Positions 23,913-33,880 are shown, counted from the stretch's first letter. The stretch is DNA of 64,000 nt from Persicitalea jodogahamensis (GCF_014651615.1 NZ_BMXF01000001.1:682001-746000); one strand, 5' to 3'. The notes: generated from the sequence alone by a model not told the origin. Translations and numbers: made by a program.

Positions 23913-26321
23913 TTACCCTTCTTCCCCCTGAGCCGAGATACGGCCGAAGCGGTAGTGGAAGGTTACGCCCGCAAAGCGATTGGTACGCTGATAGAGAGAA
24001 CTCTGAGTGTAGGTGTCCGTACTGAGTTCGGACCTGTATATACGCGAAAGGAAGAGGTCCTGGACACTCACCGAAAGCGTGGCCTTCCGCTCGAAGAAGT
24101 CGCGGCGGACGCCCAGGTTGGCTACGAACACGCCGGGACGGGTACCCTGCGCGATGGCTCGGGGACCGTCGTAGGTGACGTAGGCCGAGGCCCGCATTTG
24201 TAGGGGTAGTTCCAGGAAGGCATTCAGGTTGCCGGAGTAGCTCCAAATCTTATTGTCGATGTTGGCGGCCAGCGACACCACTTCGCTGCGGAATATCCGG
24301 CCACTGGCGTTGAGTTTTAGCTTTTCACCGACCTTTTTGGAAAAATCTGTCTCAAAGCCGTAGGACAGTTCGCGGCCCACGTTGTCGTAGCGTTGATACG
24401 AGATACCCGCCGCGTCGATGGTGCGGATACGCGTGATGGCATTGTTGGAGAAGTCCAGAAATAGCGCCGGGCCCCAGCCACCCAGTTCCTTATACTGCGA
24501 ATAACCTACTTCGGCCTTATGGACGTATTCGGGTTTCAGATTGGGATTGCCCGAGCGGATATTACGCGGGTCCGAAATGTCGGTGAAGGGGTTGAGCGCG
24601 TCCGAACTTGGGCGTTGGACACGGCGACTGTAATTGACCTTGACCTGCGATTCATCATCCAGCTTCCGGGTAACGGCGAAGGAAGGGACCAGATAAAAGA
24701 AATGCGTGGAGAAGGCTTGCGCACGGCTGATCTGATCAATTTTCTGCGTGGCATCCGTCAGGCGTAGACCGGCACGAATACCCCACAGGTCGCTTTTCTG
24801 GGTGAAGGAAGTGTAACCCGTGTGCGTGTATTCCTCGAAGCCGAAGATATTACTGACGTTTTCGTTGAACAAAAAGTCTTCAAGTTCCTGATCGAACGTA
24901 TAAAAGGCGTTGTCGTTGTGGCTGCGGCGCATCCGGCTTTTAGCGCCTATTTCGAGGGTGGAACTCGGGCTGATGGGCCAGGTATAGTCTGCGTCAAGCA
25001 CCGCTTCGTGCCGGTTGTTATCCTGCAAGTTGCGCTGACGGCGCACCAGATAGGCGTAATCGCTCTGCTGGTCAAACTCTGACTCGCCATCAGAAACACC
25101 GTTGCTGTAATTAGCCGAAACGGTGAAAATCTGCCGCTCCTTGGCGAAGCGTTTACGGTAATCCAGGTTGACGTTCAGGTTGTCGTTGAAAGTAGTACCG
25201 GTCGAGAAACGGTCGAACTTTTCGAGCAAAGTACCTTCCTGGGCCAGCGTTTGGTTGGTGTTTTCTGACTTGTCCACGTCCTTATTGTGTGAGTAGTTCA
25301 CCGTCAGGCCGATGCTGCTTTTCTCACTGAAATCATAATTGACGCCCAGGCGACCAAAATAATCGGTATCCTGACTGCTACCCGTACCGCGCTGGGAGAA
25401 GAAAGTAGTAGAATCGCCCAGGAAATTCTGTCGGTCCAAAGTGCGGCGGTAGTACCATATCTGATTGCGTACGCTACCCGAGGCGCGCACGGCCCACTTG
25501 TTGGTCTTGTAGCTGAGGTAGGCTGAGCCGTTGCTATTGTTTTGCGCCCCGAGCGTCCCGCGCAGGCTGCCGCTGGTACCTACGATTTTGGTTTTCTTGG
25601 TAATGATATCAATCACGCCCGACGCACCTTCGCCTTCGTACTTGGCTGAGGGTGTAGTCATCACTTCAATGCGCTCGATGAGTTCGGCAGGAAACGATTG
25701 CAGCACTGTGGCCACGTCATTGCCGTAAAGCGTCGAAGGTTTGCCGTCGATAAGTACCACCACGCTTCCTTTGCCGCGCACCATCGGATTGCCATTTTCG
25801 TCCAGCGATACGGAGGGTACTTTTTCCAGTAACTCGCTTACGTTATTGCTCGATGCCAGCAGGTCGCGTCCTACGTTCACGATTTTCTTATCGATGTCCG
25901 AGACGATCATCGTCTTCTCGGCGCGCACAACTACCTCGTTCAAATTCTGCACGTTCGCAGCCAGCCGGATTATCCCTAAGTCAGTTGTCGTGACCTCGGC
26001 GGGCATATTGACGTTGGGAAGAAAAAGCGTTTGGTAGCCAATATTGGTAACCCGAATCAGGTAGTTTCCCGGCTTCACACCAATCAGGTGAAACACGCCG
26101 TTTTCGTCAGCGGTCAACCCACTGACGACAGAGGAGTCAGGCCTGGTTAGCGCCACGGTAGCAAAACTGGCCGGGTCATCATTTGTGGCGTCCACCAGTT
26201 TACCAATGATTTCGCCCAGGTCGCTGCTGGCCGTTAGGGTAGTTTCGGAAGTCTGCGCCTGCGCTGCGGTCAAAGTCAGTAAGAAAGCGAAACCACTCAG
26301 GACACTGGATAACTTTTTCAA
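23913..26321 (-). CDS. TonB-dependent receptor-like outer membrane protein
   Basis: An 802-residue protein with a signal peptide (ending AQAQ). A carboxypeptidase-regulatory-like domain (about 34-115, IIGKLVDATNDDPASFATVAL) is followed by a plug domain (VNVGRDLLASSNNVSELLEKVPS, then GKGSVVVLIDGKPS and VMTTPSAKYEGEGASGVIDI) and a large barrel rich in alternating aromatic strands, ending in an aromatic strand (FHYRFGRISAQGEEG). This layout fits the outer membrane beta-barrel family common in Bacteroidota, which lacks a SusD partner. The ligand is unknown; peptides, metals or siderophores are typical for relatives. Confidence 0.9.
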   Translation of the reverse strand: MKKLSSVLSGFAFLLTLTAAQAQTSETTLTASSDLGEIIGKLVDATNDDPASFATVALTRPDSSVVSGLTADENGVFHLIGVKPGNYLIRVTNIGYQTLFLPNVNMPAEVTTTDLGIIRLAANVQNLNEVVVRAEKTMIVSDIDKKIVNVGRDLLASSNNVSELLEKVPSVSLDENGNPMVRGKGSVVVLIDGKPSTLYGNDVATVLQSFPAELIERIEVMTTPSAKYEGEGASGVIDIITKKTKIVGTSGSLRGTLGAQNNSNGSAYLSYKTNKWAVRASGSVRNQIWYYRRTLDRQNFLGDSTTFFSQRGTGSSQDTDYFGRLGVNYDFSEKSSIGLTVNYSHNKDVDKSENTNQTLAQEGTLLEKFDRFSTGTTFNDNLNVNLDYRKRFAKERQIFTVSANYSNGVSDGESEFDQQSDYAYLVRRQRNLQDNNRHEAVLDADYTWPISPSSTLEIGAKSRMRRSHNDNAFYTFDQELEDFLFNENVSNIFGFEEYTHTGYTSFTQKSDLWGIRAGLRLTDATQKIDQISRAQAFSTHFFYLVPSFAVTRKLDDESQVKVNYSRRVQRPSSDALNPFTDISDPRNIRSGNPNLKPEYVHKAEVGYSQYKELGGWGPALFLDFSNNAITRIRTIDAAGISYQRYDNVGRELSYGFETDFSKKVGEKLKLNASGRIFRSEVVSLAANIDNKIWSYSGNLNAFLELPLQMRASAYVTYDGPRAIAQGTRPGVFVANLGVRRDFFERKATLSVSVQDLFLSRIYRSELSTDTYTQSSLYQRTNRFAGVTFHYRFGRISAQGEEG

Positions 26322-26665
26322 GAATTGTATTTTTAGAACAAATTGAGTTTAGGAATAAATTAGCTAGTCGTTTTTTCTTAAATCAGTTACTTTATAAATA
26401 AGGCTGATTGATAATACTTTAACCAGGTAATTGTTGAGAAGACAAGTATAGCTTTTCAATTTTCTTTTTCCTATAAAAATTGAATGAAAAAGAGAGTCGT
26501 AGAATTATTCCGTGGTAAACTAGCCTTATTCAGAGTGAGGAAACATAACGTTTAGCCGCGGTGTTAGTTTTATATGCCAAAGTACCGATGGGTATAGGGC
26601 ACAATACTTATTGATTGATTCTACCACAGCGGGGGCTGCCCCGTCACTAACTCAAAATTGAAACT
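26322..26665. other. 344-base intergenic region with one AT-rich inverted repeat
   Basis: This gap separates the divergent TonB receptor and msrB genes. No open frame of note and no TAnnTTTG element on either strand was found. A 9-bp inverted repeat (TTCAATTTT at 26455-26463, AAAATTGAA at 26476-26484) is present and could be a protein-binding site or a chance AT-rich palindrome. Confidence 0.4.
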
Positions 26666-27109
26666 ATGACCTGGACCGACGTAATAACCTACGCCAAAGA
26701 AGGCAATCCCACGCCTCCCAGAAGAGTGGAGAAAACCGACGCAGAATGGAGGGCAGAGCTTTCCGCCGAAGAATATCAGGTGATTCGCCAAAAGGGCACC
26801 GAACGTGCCTTCACGGGCGAGTACTGCGAACGCCACGAACCGGGCCTCTATGCCTGCCGCGCCTGCGGCACCCCATTGTTCGACTCGACGGTGAAGTTCG
26901 AGTCCGGTACGGGTTGGCCGAGTTTTTCAGAACCCGTGGCAGAGGACGTCATCGAGTACGATCTGGATACCAGTTACGGAATGCAGCGCGTGGAAGTGAT
27001 GTGCAACGTCTGCGACGGCCACTTGGGCCACGTCTTCCCCGACGGTCCCAAGCCTTCGGGACTACGGTTTTGCATCAATTCGGCTTCGATAAAGAAAGTG
27101 GAGGAGTAG
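26666..27109 (+). CDS. msrB: Peptide-methionine (R)-S-oxide reductase
   Basis: A 147-residue MsrB that reduces methionine-R-sulfoxide in oxidised proteins. The structural zinc cysteines are Cys64, Cys67 (YACRACG) and Cys113, Cys116 (MCNVCDGHLGHVF). The catalytic Cys136 lies in LRFCINSAS, and GTGWPSF is the substrate pocket. There is no signal peptide, so it is cytoplasmic. Cys54 (GEYCERH) is a plausible resolving cysteine. It is a monocistronic gene ending before a hairpin shared with the convergent metalloprotease gene. Confidence 0.96.
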   Translation: MTWTDVITYAKEGNPTPPRRVEKTDAEWRAELSAEEYQVIRQKGTERAFTGEYCERHEPGLYACRACGTPLFDSTVKFESGTGWPSFSEPVAEDVIEYDLDTSYGMQRVEVMCNVCDGHLGHVFPDGPKPSGLRFCINSASIKKVEE

Positions 27110-27126
27110 TAAGCAAATGAGAAATG

Positions 27127-27171
27127 ATGAGTGATGAATGGTTGTATTATACAACACCTTCCATCACTCAT
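27127..27171. terminator. Hairpin between convergent msrB and M43 protease genes
   Basis: ATGAGTGATG (27127-27136) pairs with CATCACTCAT (27162-27171), the latter overlapping the last codons of the metalloprotease gene. A T-rich stretch follows on the plus strand, so it could terminate msrB. Confidence 0.5.
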
Positions 27172-28408
27172 TTTCTTTTGCGCAGATGACGGGCGGGACG
27201 TACACGTAGTCATCTGGCCTTTTGATATAGTCCATTTCTGCGGCTTGCCGCGCTCGGGGATCGTTGTTAGCCGGGGAGGGAAGCCAACGGCCGTAGTTGA
27301 GCGTGTATTGGATGCGGTCGCGCTGGTTGCGGGTGAAAGAGTTTTCGTAGCCCAGGTAGTAGTCCATGATGTTGGTGCTCACATAGCTGGTGCCGTCGCA
27401 GGCGGTGCGGCGCTGACGCAGCGCACGGTAGTTGTCCATGTAGGCGCCGCGGTCGTAGTAGGGTGTGTCGGCGCAATAGTCAGGATCGGTGCTGCTACAC
27501 GACTTACTTTCGTCACCGTTGCCGTCGAAAACGTGGTTCAGGCCCAATAAGTGACCCGCTTCGTGGGCCAGGGTACTTGAACGGCTGTCGTTGATATCGA
27601 TTTTATTGAGATAAACACCGTAAGGCAAATCCGGCGAAGTACGGCTGGCCGACTGCACCCGAAAGCCTGCGCTGGCCCGGGTAACGGGAAGGTTATACGC
27701 AAAGCCACTCAGGCTTTCTTCTTGTGAAATAGTATATACCCATACGTTCAGAAAACGATTCGGATTCCAGTAACTGTTCCAGGCCTCATACACTGCCTGT
27801 TGCGAAGTGAAGGTAGTTCGTGAAGAAGTCACGGCGTCGAGACCATTGATGGCTAGCGATTGGCCCGAAGGGTTCGTCTCGGCGGCATAAAACTCCACGA
27901 AGTTATCTACCGCGTTTTCATCTTTGGCCCCATTGTAAGGATTCCATTTATTGCGGAAAGCGTCCGTCATTCCCTTGACCATGCGGTTGATTTGTGCTTC
28001 GGTAAGGGTGGAATTCACGGTATGAAACACGACGGGAATCCTTACCAATTGGTAGGGTAATGCCGTCAGCGTGAATGCATTCGTGGTTCGATTGCCGATT
28101 TTCACCGCAAAAGTATAAGTTCCGACCGCCGTCGCCTGAAATTGTGAGCCACCAACGGGTTGGTTATTGACCAGGTATTGAACTGCCTGCGCCGGAACGC
28201 TCACGGACTGTCCATTTCGGTCGGTCACTTTTACCAGAGTCCGTAAATCCAGTTGATCGCCAATAAGGATTTCCTGCCCCTCGGGCGTGTCCAATCGTAA
28301 GGTATGGGTGGAGTCGAGCTGATAATTCTTTTCGAGGGCAGCATCGGGCGGTGTGCAGCTTAGCGCGACGGCGGCCAGGAGCACAAAAAGTCCGTGGGTC
28401 TTTTTCAT
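27164..28408 (-). CDS. M43 (pappalysin-type) zinc metalloprotease lipoprotein
   Basis: A 414-residue lipoprotein from the ATG at 28408, which gives a proper signal with lipobox (LLAAVALSC). An Ig-like beta domain (about 30-115) precedes the protease. The zinc motif HEAGHLLGLNH has His282, Glu283, His286 and His292, and a downstream Met-turn (NIMDYYLGYE) identifies the metzincin M43 family. ADTPYYD is a further block. Relatives are secreted or surface proteases acting on proteins in the environment. It is convergent with msrB and divergent from the beta-propeller-like gene. Confidence 0.9.
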   Translation of the reverse strand: MKKTHGLFVLLAAVALSCTPPDAALEKNYQLDSTHTLRLDTPEGQEILIGDQLDLRTLVKVTDRNGQSVSVPAQAVQYLVNNQPVGGSQFQATAVGTYTFAVKIGNRTTNAFTLTALPYQLVRIPVVFHTVNSTLTEAQINRMVKGMTDAFRNKWNPYNGAKDENAVDNFVEFYAAETNPSGQSLAINGLDAVTSSRTTFTSQQAVYEAWNSYWNPNRFLNVWVYTISQEESLSGFAYNLPVTRASAGFRVQSASRTSPDLPYGVYLNKIDINDSRSSTLAHEAGHLLGLNHVFDGNGDESKSCSSTDPDYCADTPYYDRGAYMDNYRALRQRRTACDGTSYVSTNIMDYYLGYENSFTRNQRDRIQYTLNYGRWLPSPANNDPRARQAAEMDYIKRPDDYVYVPPVICAKENE

Positions 28409-28617
28409 GGCAGTAAAGTTGGATTTCGGGGGATCAGCTGGCGAGGAATTTAAGAACGATTCAAGCCGGATTTTCTTGTTTTTAGAAGAAAGTACTATCG
28501 TGCTCAAAAGCTGTTTTACCAGAGAAATGGCAGTATTCGGTCACTTTCCCTTTTGCCTTTTTCGGGAATAAGTCTCTTTTTTATCGTCACTATACCAACT
28601 ACCTTCCAATTTAATTT

Positions 28618-30183
28618 ATGAAAAGCCTCGGGACGCTCCTGATAATTATTTTTCTTGCCTCCTATGATCTGAATGCACAATCGCAAACCCCACCGGATGC
28701 CATTCAATTTGTCCGGCAAGGCGTGCGAAGGTTGGTGTTTGATCAGGACCAGGCCATCCCATTGGCCGTTTTGAACCCGGCCGAGGTAGTCGGAATGTCG
28801 GCCATGTACCCTGTGGACCATGAATTGAATTCACAGGCTTCTGTAACGACAGAGGGCCATCAATTGGTCATTCAGTCGGAGCCAGAAACCCGGACGGGTA
28901 TCTGGTTTTGTGGCTTTAATCCCTTCGCTACGTACACGCTGGACCTGGCTTCCTCCGCCGGACAAGGAGAAATCGGTTTTGAATTCTCAGATGCCAAAAA
29001 GGAAAATCAGTTTTTTGTTACCGTAGTTTTTGCGAATGAAACAATTACCGGCGCGCACCTAAGGGTACTTAGCAATCAAAAAATCGTAGCCGATGAATCC
29101 ATCGCGCTTGACCCGACCGGAAAAGAAAAACTTCACGGCAGATTAATCCTGCAAATGCTGGGGAGCGGGCTGAATCTTTACGTACAGAATGACGGCCTGC
29201 CGCTCGTCATTGGGCAAAGCGATTTTAACAAGTACCTTGATCTACGAAAAAAAGAGTGTCTCCAATCTTTTCAGTCAAAGCTTTTCGTGCAGCTCAATAA
29301 AGGCAAAGTGGTTGTCAATTCCGTGGCGTCTACGCTAAGTACGGGCAATGGCCTGGCCGACATCCGGGCGATTACCTACGAAAACGGCGACCCTTACCTG
29401 GACCGGGGGCGGCTTTGGTACACCATGTCCATTCGGGGACGCGCCCTGCCTCACCACGTGCAGGGGATTTTTAGCCTTGACCCGACGGTATTTGATCTCA
29501 AACTGGAAGGGATTGTAGTATTCGACCGCAACGACGGCTTGCTTCGCAATGAAATTGCGTCGCACATTTTCTACGACCGCCCCACCAAGCTTTGGCGGGG
29601 ACTGACGACCGGATTCAGTGCTTATGCCAATATAGACAAGGAAAAGAAACAACTGCTGGCCATCGAAAGTCAGCGCGACCCACGCTTTGGTTTTTCTGTG
29701 ATGCACGCCGAGCCTTTCGGGATGGTTGGTGACATCGAAGACCCGCACATTCTGTTCGATTCAACGGCCCGCAAGTGGCGGATGCTGACCTGTGAGAATC
29801 AGAAAAACGGGTACAAGGCCATCGTGCTGGAATCCGATTTCTGGAATAAAGGCTACACGAAAATTGCCGGACCCGTAAGTCGCAACTCGACGGGGACCTC
29901 TGTCCAGAAAATAGGGGACAAGCGCTACTGCTTTTCGGGTAGTTCCGAGCGCGAAATTTATATATACACTTATCCTGACCTGAAAGAAGCGGGTACTTTA
30001 AAAATGGATCTTCCGCCCTGGGATGCCGTCTCAGGCACGCGCGTATGGCCCAACGTGGTGCAATTACCGCCGGGCTATCCGTTTCGCTATGTGGCGTTGA
30101 TGATGGATCGCTTCAACTACCCTGGCTTGAAAGGTCCTCATTGGACTTATGGGGCAGTGTACCTGTATCACGGCTACGACTGA
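28618..30183 (+). CDS. Secreted beta-propeller-like protein, possible glycosidase
   Basis: A 521-residue protein with a signal peptide (ending SYDLNAQ). The first half (about 25-240) is a beta-sandwich-like region. The second half has spaced blocks resembling GH43-type five-bladed propellers: ITYENGDPYLDRGRLWYTMS, HIFYDRPTKLWRG and GDIEDPHILFDSTARKWRML, each with an Asp-Pro and a W/Y strand. I do not recognise an assigned family and cannot name catalytic residues with confidence. It stands between a divergent metalloprotease and a convergent carboxylase subunit (16 bases away). Surface glycan binding or hydrolysis is a guess. Confidence 0.7.
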   Translation: MKSLGTLLIIIFLASYDLNAQSQTPPDAIQFVRQGVRRLVFDQDQAIPLAVLNPAEVVGMSAMYPVDHELNSQASVTTEGHQLVIQSEPETRTGIWFCGFNPFATYTLDLASSAGQGEIGFEFSDAKKENQFFVTVVFANETITGAHLRVLSNQKIVADESIALDPTGKEKLHGRLILQMLGSGLNLYVQNDGLPLVIGQSDFNKYLDLRKKECLQSFQSKLFVQLNKGKVVVNSVASTLSTGNGLADIRAITYENGDPYLDRGRLWYTMSIRGRALPHHVQGIFSLDPTVFDLKLEGIVVFDRNDGLLRNEIASHIFYDRPTKLWRGLTTGFSAYANIDKEKKQLLAIESQRDPRFGFSVMHAEPFGMVGDIEDPHILFDSTARKWRMLTCENQKNGYKAIVLESDFWNKGYTKIAGPVSRNSTGTSVQKIGDKRYCFSGSSEREIYIYTYPDLKEAGTLKMDLPPWDAVSGTRVWPNVVQLPPGYPFRYVALMMDRFNYPGLKGPHWTYGAVYLYHGYD

Positions 30184-30199
30184 CACACCTCCATTTCCT

Positions 30200-31813
30200 C
30201 TAGACCTGAATCACCCCCACGTTGAAGGCTTTCATAATAGGAGCCTGGTTCGCCGCTTCGATGCCCAATGAGATGATACGCCGCGTCTCGCGCGGGTCGA
30301 TGATGCCGTCTACCCACAGACGGGCGGCGGCGTAGTAGGGGGAAAGCTGCGCGTCGTAACGATCGGTGATTTCTTTCAATAATTCGTCTTCGGCCTCTTG
30401 TGTAAGTTCTTTGCCCTTGGCTTTGAGAGAACCTGATTCAATCTGCACCAGCGTTTTGGCGGCAGCGGCTCCGCTCATCACGGCCATTTGGGCGGTGGGC
30501 CAGGCGTAAATCAGGCGCGGATCGTAGGCCTTGCCGCACATGGCGTAGTTGCCAGCGCCGTAAGAATTACCAACAATGAAGGTAAATTTCGGTACCACCG
30601 AATTCGCCACGGCGTTCACCATCTTGGCTCCATCCTTAATGATGCCGCCCTGCTCGGCCCGGCTACCCACCATAAAGCCCGTCACGTCGTGAAAAAACAG
30701 CAGCGGGATCTTCTTCTGGTTGCAGTTCATGATGAAACGCGCGGCTTTATCGGCGGCCTCACCATAAATCACCCCGCCCATTTGCATTTCACCCTTCCCT
30801 GACTTAACTACCGTGCGCTGGTTTGCCACAATACCCACGGCCCAACCATCGACGCGGGCGGTAGCGCAGAGGAGCGTTTTTCCATAGTCGGGTTTGTATT
30901 CGTCCAGTTCGGAAGCATCCACGATGCATTCCAGTAACTGTCCCATATCGTAAGGCTTGAAGCGGTCGGCGGGCAGAATGTCGAAGATTTCGTCGGGTTG
31001 GCGCTTGGGCGCTACAACTTCCACACGGCTGAACCCGGCGCTTTCGGGGGCCCCCAGCTTGCTCATCGACTTACGGATGGCATCCAGGCAGCTTTTATCG
31101 TCGGGGTACTTGTTATCGATTACACCCGAAACCTCGCTGTGCATGGTGGCACCGCCCAGCGTCTCGGAGTCCACATTCTCCCCAATGGAGGATTTGACCA
31201 GATAAGGCCCGGCCAGAAACACCGATCCCGTGCCTTCCACGATCAGGGCCTCATCAGACATGATGGGCAGGTAAGCGCCACCCGCGACACAACTACCCAT
31301 GATGGCGGCAATCTGCGGAATACCCTGGGCCGATAACTGCGCGTTGTTTCTGAAAACGCGTCCAAAATGTTCTTTGTCGGCAAATACCTCCGCTTGCATG
31401 GGCAAATATACGCCCGCGCTATCTACAAGGTAAATGATCGGCAGCCGGTTTTCGAGCGCAATTTCCTGCGCCCGCAGGTTTTTCTTGGCTGTAATTGGAA
31501 ACCAGGCTCCGGCCTTCACGGTGGCATCGTTGGCCACGATTACACACAGCCGCCCGGATACGTAGCCAAGGCCCACTACCACACCGCCCGCCGGGCAGCC
31601 GCCTTCTTCCTCGTACATTCCGTCCCCGGCAAAGGCACCCATTTCCAGAAAGTATGCCTCATCGTCGAGCAAATAATCGATGCGCTCACGGGCAGTAAGT
31701 TTTCCTTTCTTATGCTGGCTTTCGATTTTCTTGATGCCACCGCCGAGCTTTGCCGTAGCGTAGCGGACATTGAGGTCGTCGATGAGTTCGGTTAAAGAGC
31801 TGGGCTTAGTCAT
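30200..31813 (-). CDS. Acyl-CoA carboxylase carboxyltransferase subunit (methylcrotonyl-CoA type)
   Basis: A 537-residue crotonase-fold carboxyltransferase. Blocks include KLTARERIDYLLD, a CoA-binding region with GSCVAGGAYLPIMSDE, VFLAGPYLVK, GGATMHSEVSGV, and in the C-terminal half DVTGFMVGSRAEQGGIIKDGAKM, GNSYGAGNYAMCGKAY and AWPTAQMAVMSG. The sequence resembles 3-methylcrotonyl-CoA carboxylase beta (leucine breakdown) more than propionyl-CoA carboxylase. The biotin-carrying alpha subunit is not adjacent. The enzyme is cytoplasmic and transfers CO2 from carboxybiotin to the acyl-CoA. The substrate assignment is moderate. Confidence 0.88.
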   Translation of the reverse strand: MTKPSSLTELIDDLNVRYATAKLGGGIKKIESQHKKGKLTARERIDYLLDDEAYFLEMGAFAGDGMYEEEGGCPAGGVVVGLGYVSGRLCVIVANDATVKAGAWFPITAKKNLRAQEIALENRLPIIYLVDSAGVYLPMQAEVFADKEHFGRVFRNNAQLSAQGIPQIAAIMGSCVAGGAYLPIMSDEALIVEGTGSVFLAGPYLVKSSIGENVDSETLGGATMHSEVSGVIDNKYPDDKSCLDAIRKSMSKLGAPESAGFSRVEVVAPKRQPDEIFDILPADRFKPYDMGQLLECIVDASELDEYKPDYGKTLLCATARVDGWAVGIVANQRTVVKSGKGEMQMGGVIYGEAADKAARFIMNCNQKKIPLLFFHDVTGFMVGSRAEQGGIIKDGAKMVNAVANSVVPKFTFIVGNSYGAGNYAMCGKAYDPRLIYAWPTAQMAVMSGAAAAKTLVQIESGSLKAKGKELTQEAEDELLKEITDRYDAQLSPYYAAARLWVDGIIDPRETRRIISLGIEAANQAPIMKAFNVGVIQV

Positions 31814-32038
31814 GGTGTCGATGAAGTGTTTCTTGAAAACTGGTGGTACTTATCTGCACCAAAAATAAAAAGTCGCCCGCCCGCAAGCAAACGACTTCTG
31901 AAAGCTTTGTTTTTAGGAGATCGCCGGAGTCATCCAAACGCGATACCTTCTTCTGCCTGGTACCTTTCGATGCAGAATTATTCGGCTTCCAAAAATTCAA
32001 AGGCCACAATGACTAACTCTGAATCTGGTAGGTAGAAC

Positions 32039-33034
32039 TCAGTTCTGTAACGAATCCACCATCGGTTGTTTGAATTCCAGCGTCGTATCCACGGGCGACT
32101 CCGTGGGACCCTTATCTTTCTTGCCGAAAATCGATACGTTCACGTATCGTTTAGGGTTTTCACGCAGATTGGCCAGCAACTGGTTCATGCTGATGATGGT
32201 GTAATTGAGGTTGTTGTAAAGTTTGTCGTCGTTGATGAGCTTGCTGGCAGTACCCTGACCCGTTTTGACTGCCGCGACAAGTTGTTCCATCTGCCCAACC
32301 AGCTGATTGGCCCGGTTAACTGTCTCACCCAGGCGCAGGGCGTTGAGCGAGTCAGCGAAGGTTCCCGTCTTAGTCAGCAGCGGGCCGATCTTCTTTTCGG
32401 TTTCGATGAGCGAACCGGATAGCTTGCTCAGGTTGGCGGTGAGTTCGGCCAGGCTCTTCTGGTTTTGCTGAAGCGTGGCACGAAAGGCGCTGCCCGTTTG
32501 GTCAAAGTTGCGGAGTACCTGATTAAGGATGGCTCCGGTTTCCTGAAATCCCTTAGTGACTGTGTTCAGATTCTGCACCAGCGAGTCGGCGTGGGTGATG
32601 ACGGGTAGCGTGCGCTCCTGCAAAAGTGCCTGAATACCCGCCTCCTGATTGCCTATCAGCGTGTCGCCGGGTTGCAGCTCATTGCCCGTAGGACTAATTT
32701 TTAGCCGGATGACCTTATCGCCCAACAGGCCGCCGTCGGCCAGTATGGCCTGCGTACCTTTCCGAAATACAAGGTCTTTTCGGATATCCAGCGTCACCAA
32801 CAGGCGATTGTTCTTATCCTGCTCTATTACTATCTTCCGTACTTGACCCACCACTAACCCATTCAGCATGATGGGGTTGGAGGATGTCAGGCCGTCGATA
32901 TTATTATAAATAACGAAGTATTTTTTATTCGGTGAAAAGATATCGGATCCTTTCAAAAAATTGAAGCCAAAGTAAAGCATCCCGATCGTAACGACCGACA
33001 GTAAGCCTACTTTCAGCTCGCGGGAGAGTTTCAT
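32039..33034 (-). CDS. MlaD/MCE-domain lipid transport protein
   Basis: A 331-residue protein with one N-terminal transmembrane helix (VGLLSVVTIGMLYFGFNFLKG) and an MCE domain (about 37-115: YFVIYNNIDGLTSSNPIMLN, GLVVGQV, GGLLGDKVIRL). Long helical segments follow (about 130-290), as in MCE proteins that form a hydrophobic tunnel. It would bind lipids in the periplasm as part of an Mla-type ABC system; the permease and ATPase are not next to it. It lies 54 bases after the amidase gene on the same strand, a grouping common in Bacteroidota. Confidence 0.88.
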   Translation of the reverse strand: MKLSRELKVGLLSVVTIGMLYFGFNFLKGSDIFSPNKKYFVIYNNIDGLTSSNPIMLNGLVVGQVRKIVIEQDKNNRLLVTLDIRKDLVFRKGTQAILADGGLLGDKVIRLKISPTGNELQPGDTLIGNQEAGIQALLQERTLPVITHADSLVQNLNTVTKGFQETGAILNQVLRNFDQTGSAFRATLQQNQKSLAELTANLSKLSGSLIETEKKIGPLLTKTGTFADSLNALRLGETVNRANQLVGQMEQLVAAVKTGQGTASKLINDDKLYNNLNYTIISMNQLLANLRENPKRYVNVSIFGKKDKGPTESPVDTTLEFKQPMVDSLQN

Positions 33035-33088
33035 TGAGTTGAAGCGTGAGGGTGGAAAAGGTTTGTTTCTGCTACGAAAATACCACTA

Positions 33089-33880
33089 TTATCGTTCCAT
33101 CTCCTTGCGGTACTGCTTGAAAGCACCGTAGACCGCCTCCGCTACCTCGTCCTGCCCATCTGTGGAATTCAGGTAAGCCTCTTCTTCGGGATTGCTCAGA
33201 AAACCCGTTTCCACCAGCACGCTGGGCATATTCGTCCGCCATAGCACCAGGAATCCTGCCTGCTTGACGCCCCGGCTCCGCCGCTTCGACTCCGACCGGA
33301 ACTGCCGTTCTACCCGGCTGGCGAACAGCAGACTGCTCGATAGGTAAGCACTCTGGTAGTTGGCCAGCATAATATGCGCCAGGGGTGAGGTAGGGTCAAA
33401 GCCCTTATACGTTTCTTTATAATCTTTCTCTTTCAAAATTACCGAGTTCTCGCGCTTGGCAACGGCGAGGTTGGCCTCGGACTTGTGCAATCCCATTACG
33501 TACGTTTCGGTGCCGAGCGCGCGGCTGGAGCCGGCATTGCAGTGAATGGAAATAAACAGGTCGGCGCGGTTGCGGTTGGCGTAGGCTGAGCGCTCATCGA
33601 GCTCCACAAAAACATCGGAGGTTCTGGTATAGAGGACTTTTACTTCCGGCATTTCGGCCTTGATTTTTTTGCCAAGGGCGAGGGCAATCTTCAACGTAGT
33701 CCGGGATTCGCGGGCCACTTTGCCACGTGTGCCGGGGTCGTGGCCACCATGACCAGCGTCAATAACTACCACATCGATTAAGCCCGGGTTGTTTTCGGAA
33801 ACGGGTTCTTGTTGGAAGGCGAAGGCCAAACTTAACACTAAACCACCCGAGGCAGCCGCCATTTTAAGAACTTTTAACAT
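33089..33880 (-). CDS. N-acetylmuramoyl-L-alanine amidase
   Basis: A 263-residue Amidase_3 enzyme with an N-terminal export helix. VVVIDAGHGGHDPG carries the first zinc His, the Glu ligand is probably in RESRTT, SIHCNAGSS the second His, and SVLVETGFLSNPEEEAYL the catalytic Glu. It cleaves the amide between muramic acid and the stem peptide during cell separation or wall turnover. The stretch between the metal ligands is longer than in AmiC (ENSVILKEKDYKETYKGFDP), typical of Bacteroidota members. It is divergent from lptD across an 80-base gap holding two candidate promoters. Confidence 0.92.
   Translation of the reverse strand: MLKVLKMAAASGGLVLSLAFAFQQEPVSENNPGLIDVVVIDAGHGGHDPGTRGKVARESRTTLKIALALGKKIKAEMPEVKVLYTRTSDVFVELDERSAYANRNRADLFISIHCNAGSSRALGTETYVMGLHKSEANLAVAKRENSVILKEKDYKETYKGFDPTSPLAHIMLANYQSAYLSSSLLFASRVERQFRSESKRRSRGVKQAGFLVLWRTNMPSVLVETGFLSNPEEEAYLNSTDGQDEVAEAVYGAFKQYRKEMER

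Noticed and set aside
31814-32038. Short frames on both strands between the carboxyltransferase and mlaD genes
   Set aside because: Neither has a recognisable domain, signal or helix pattern; treated as non-coding.
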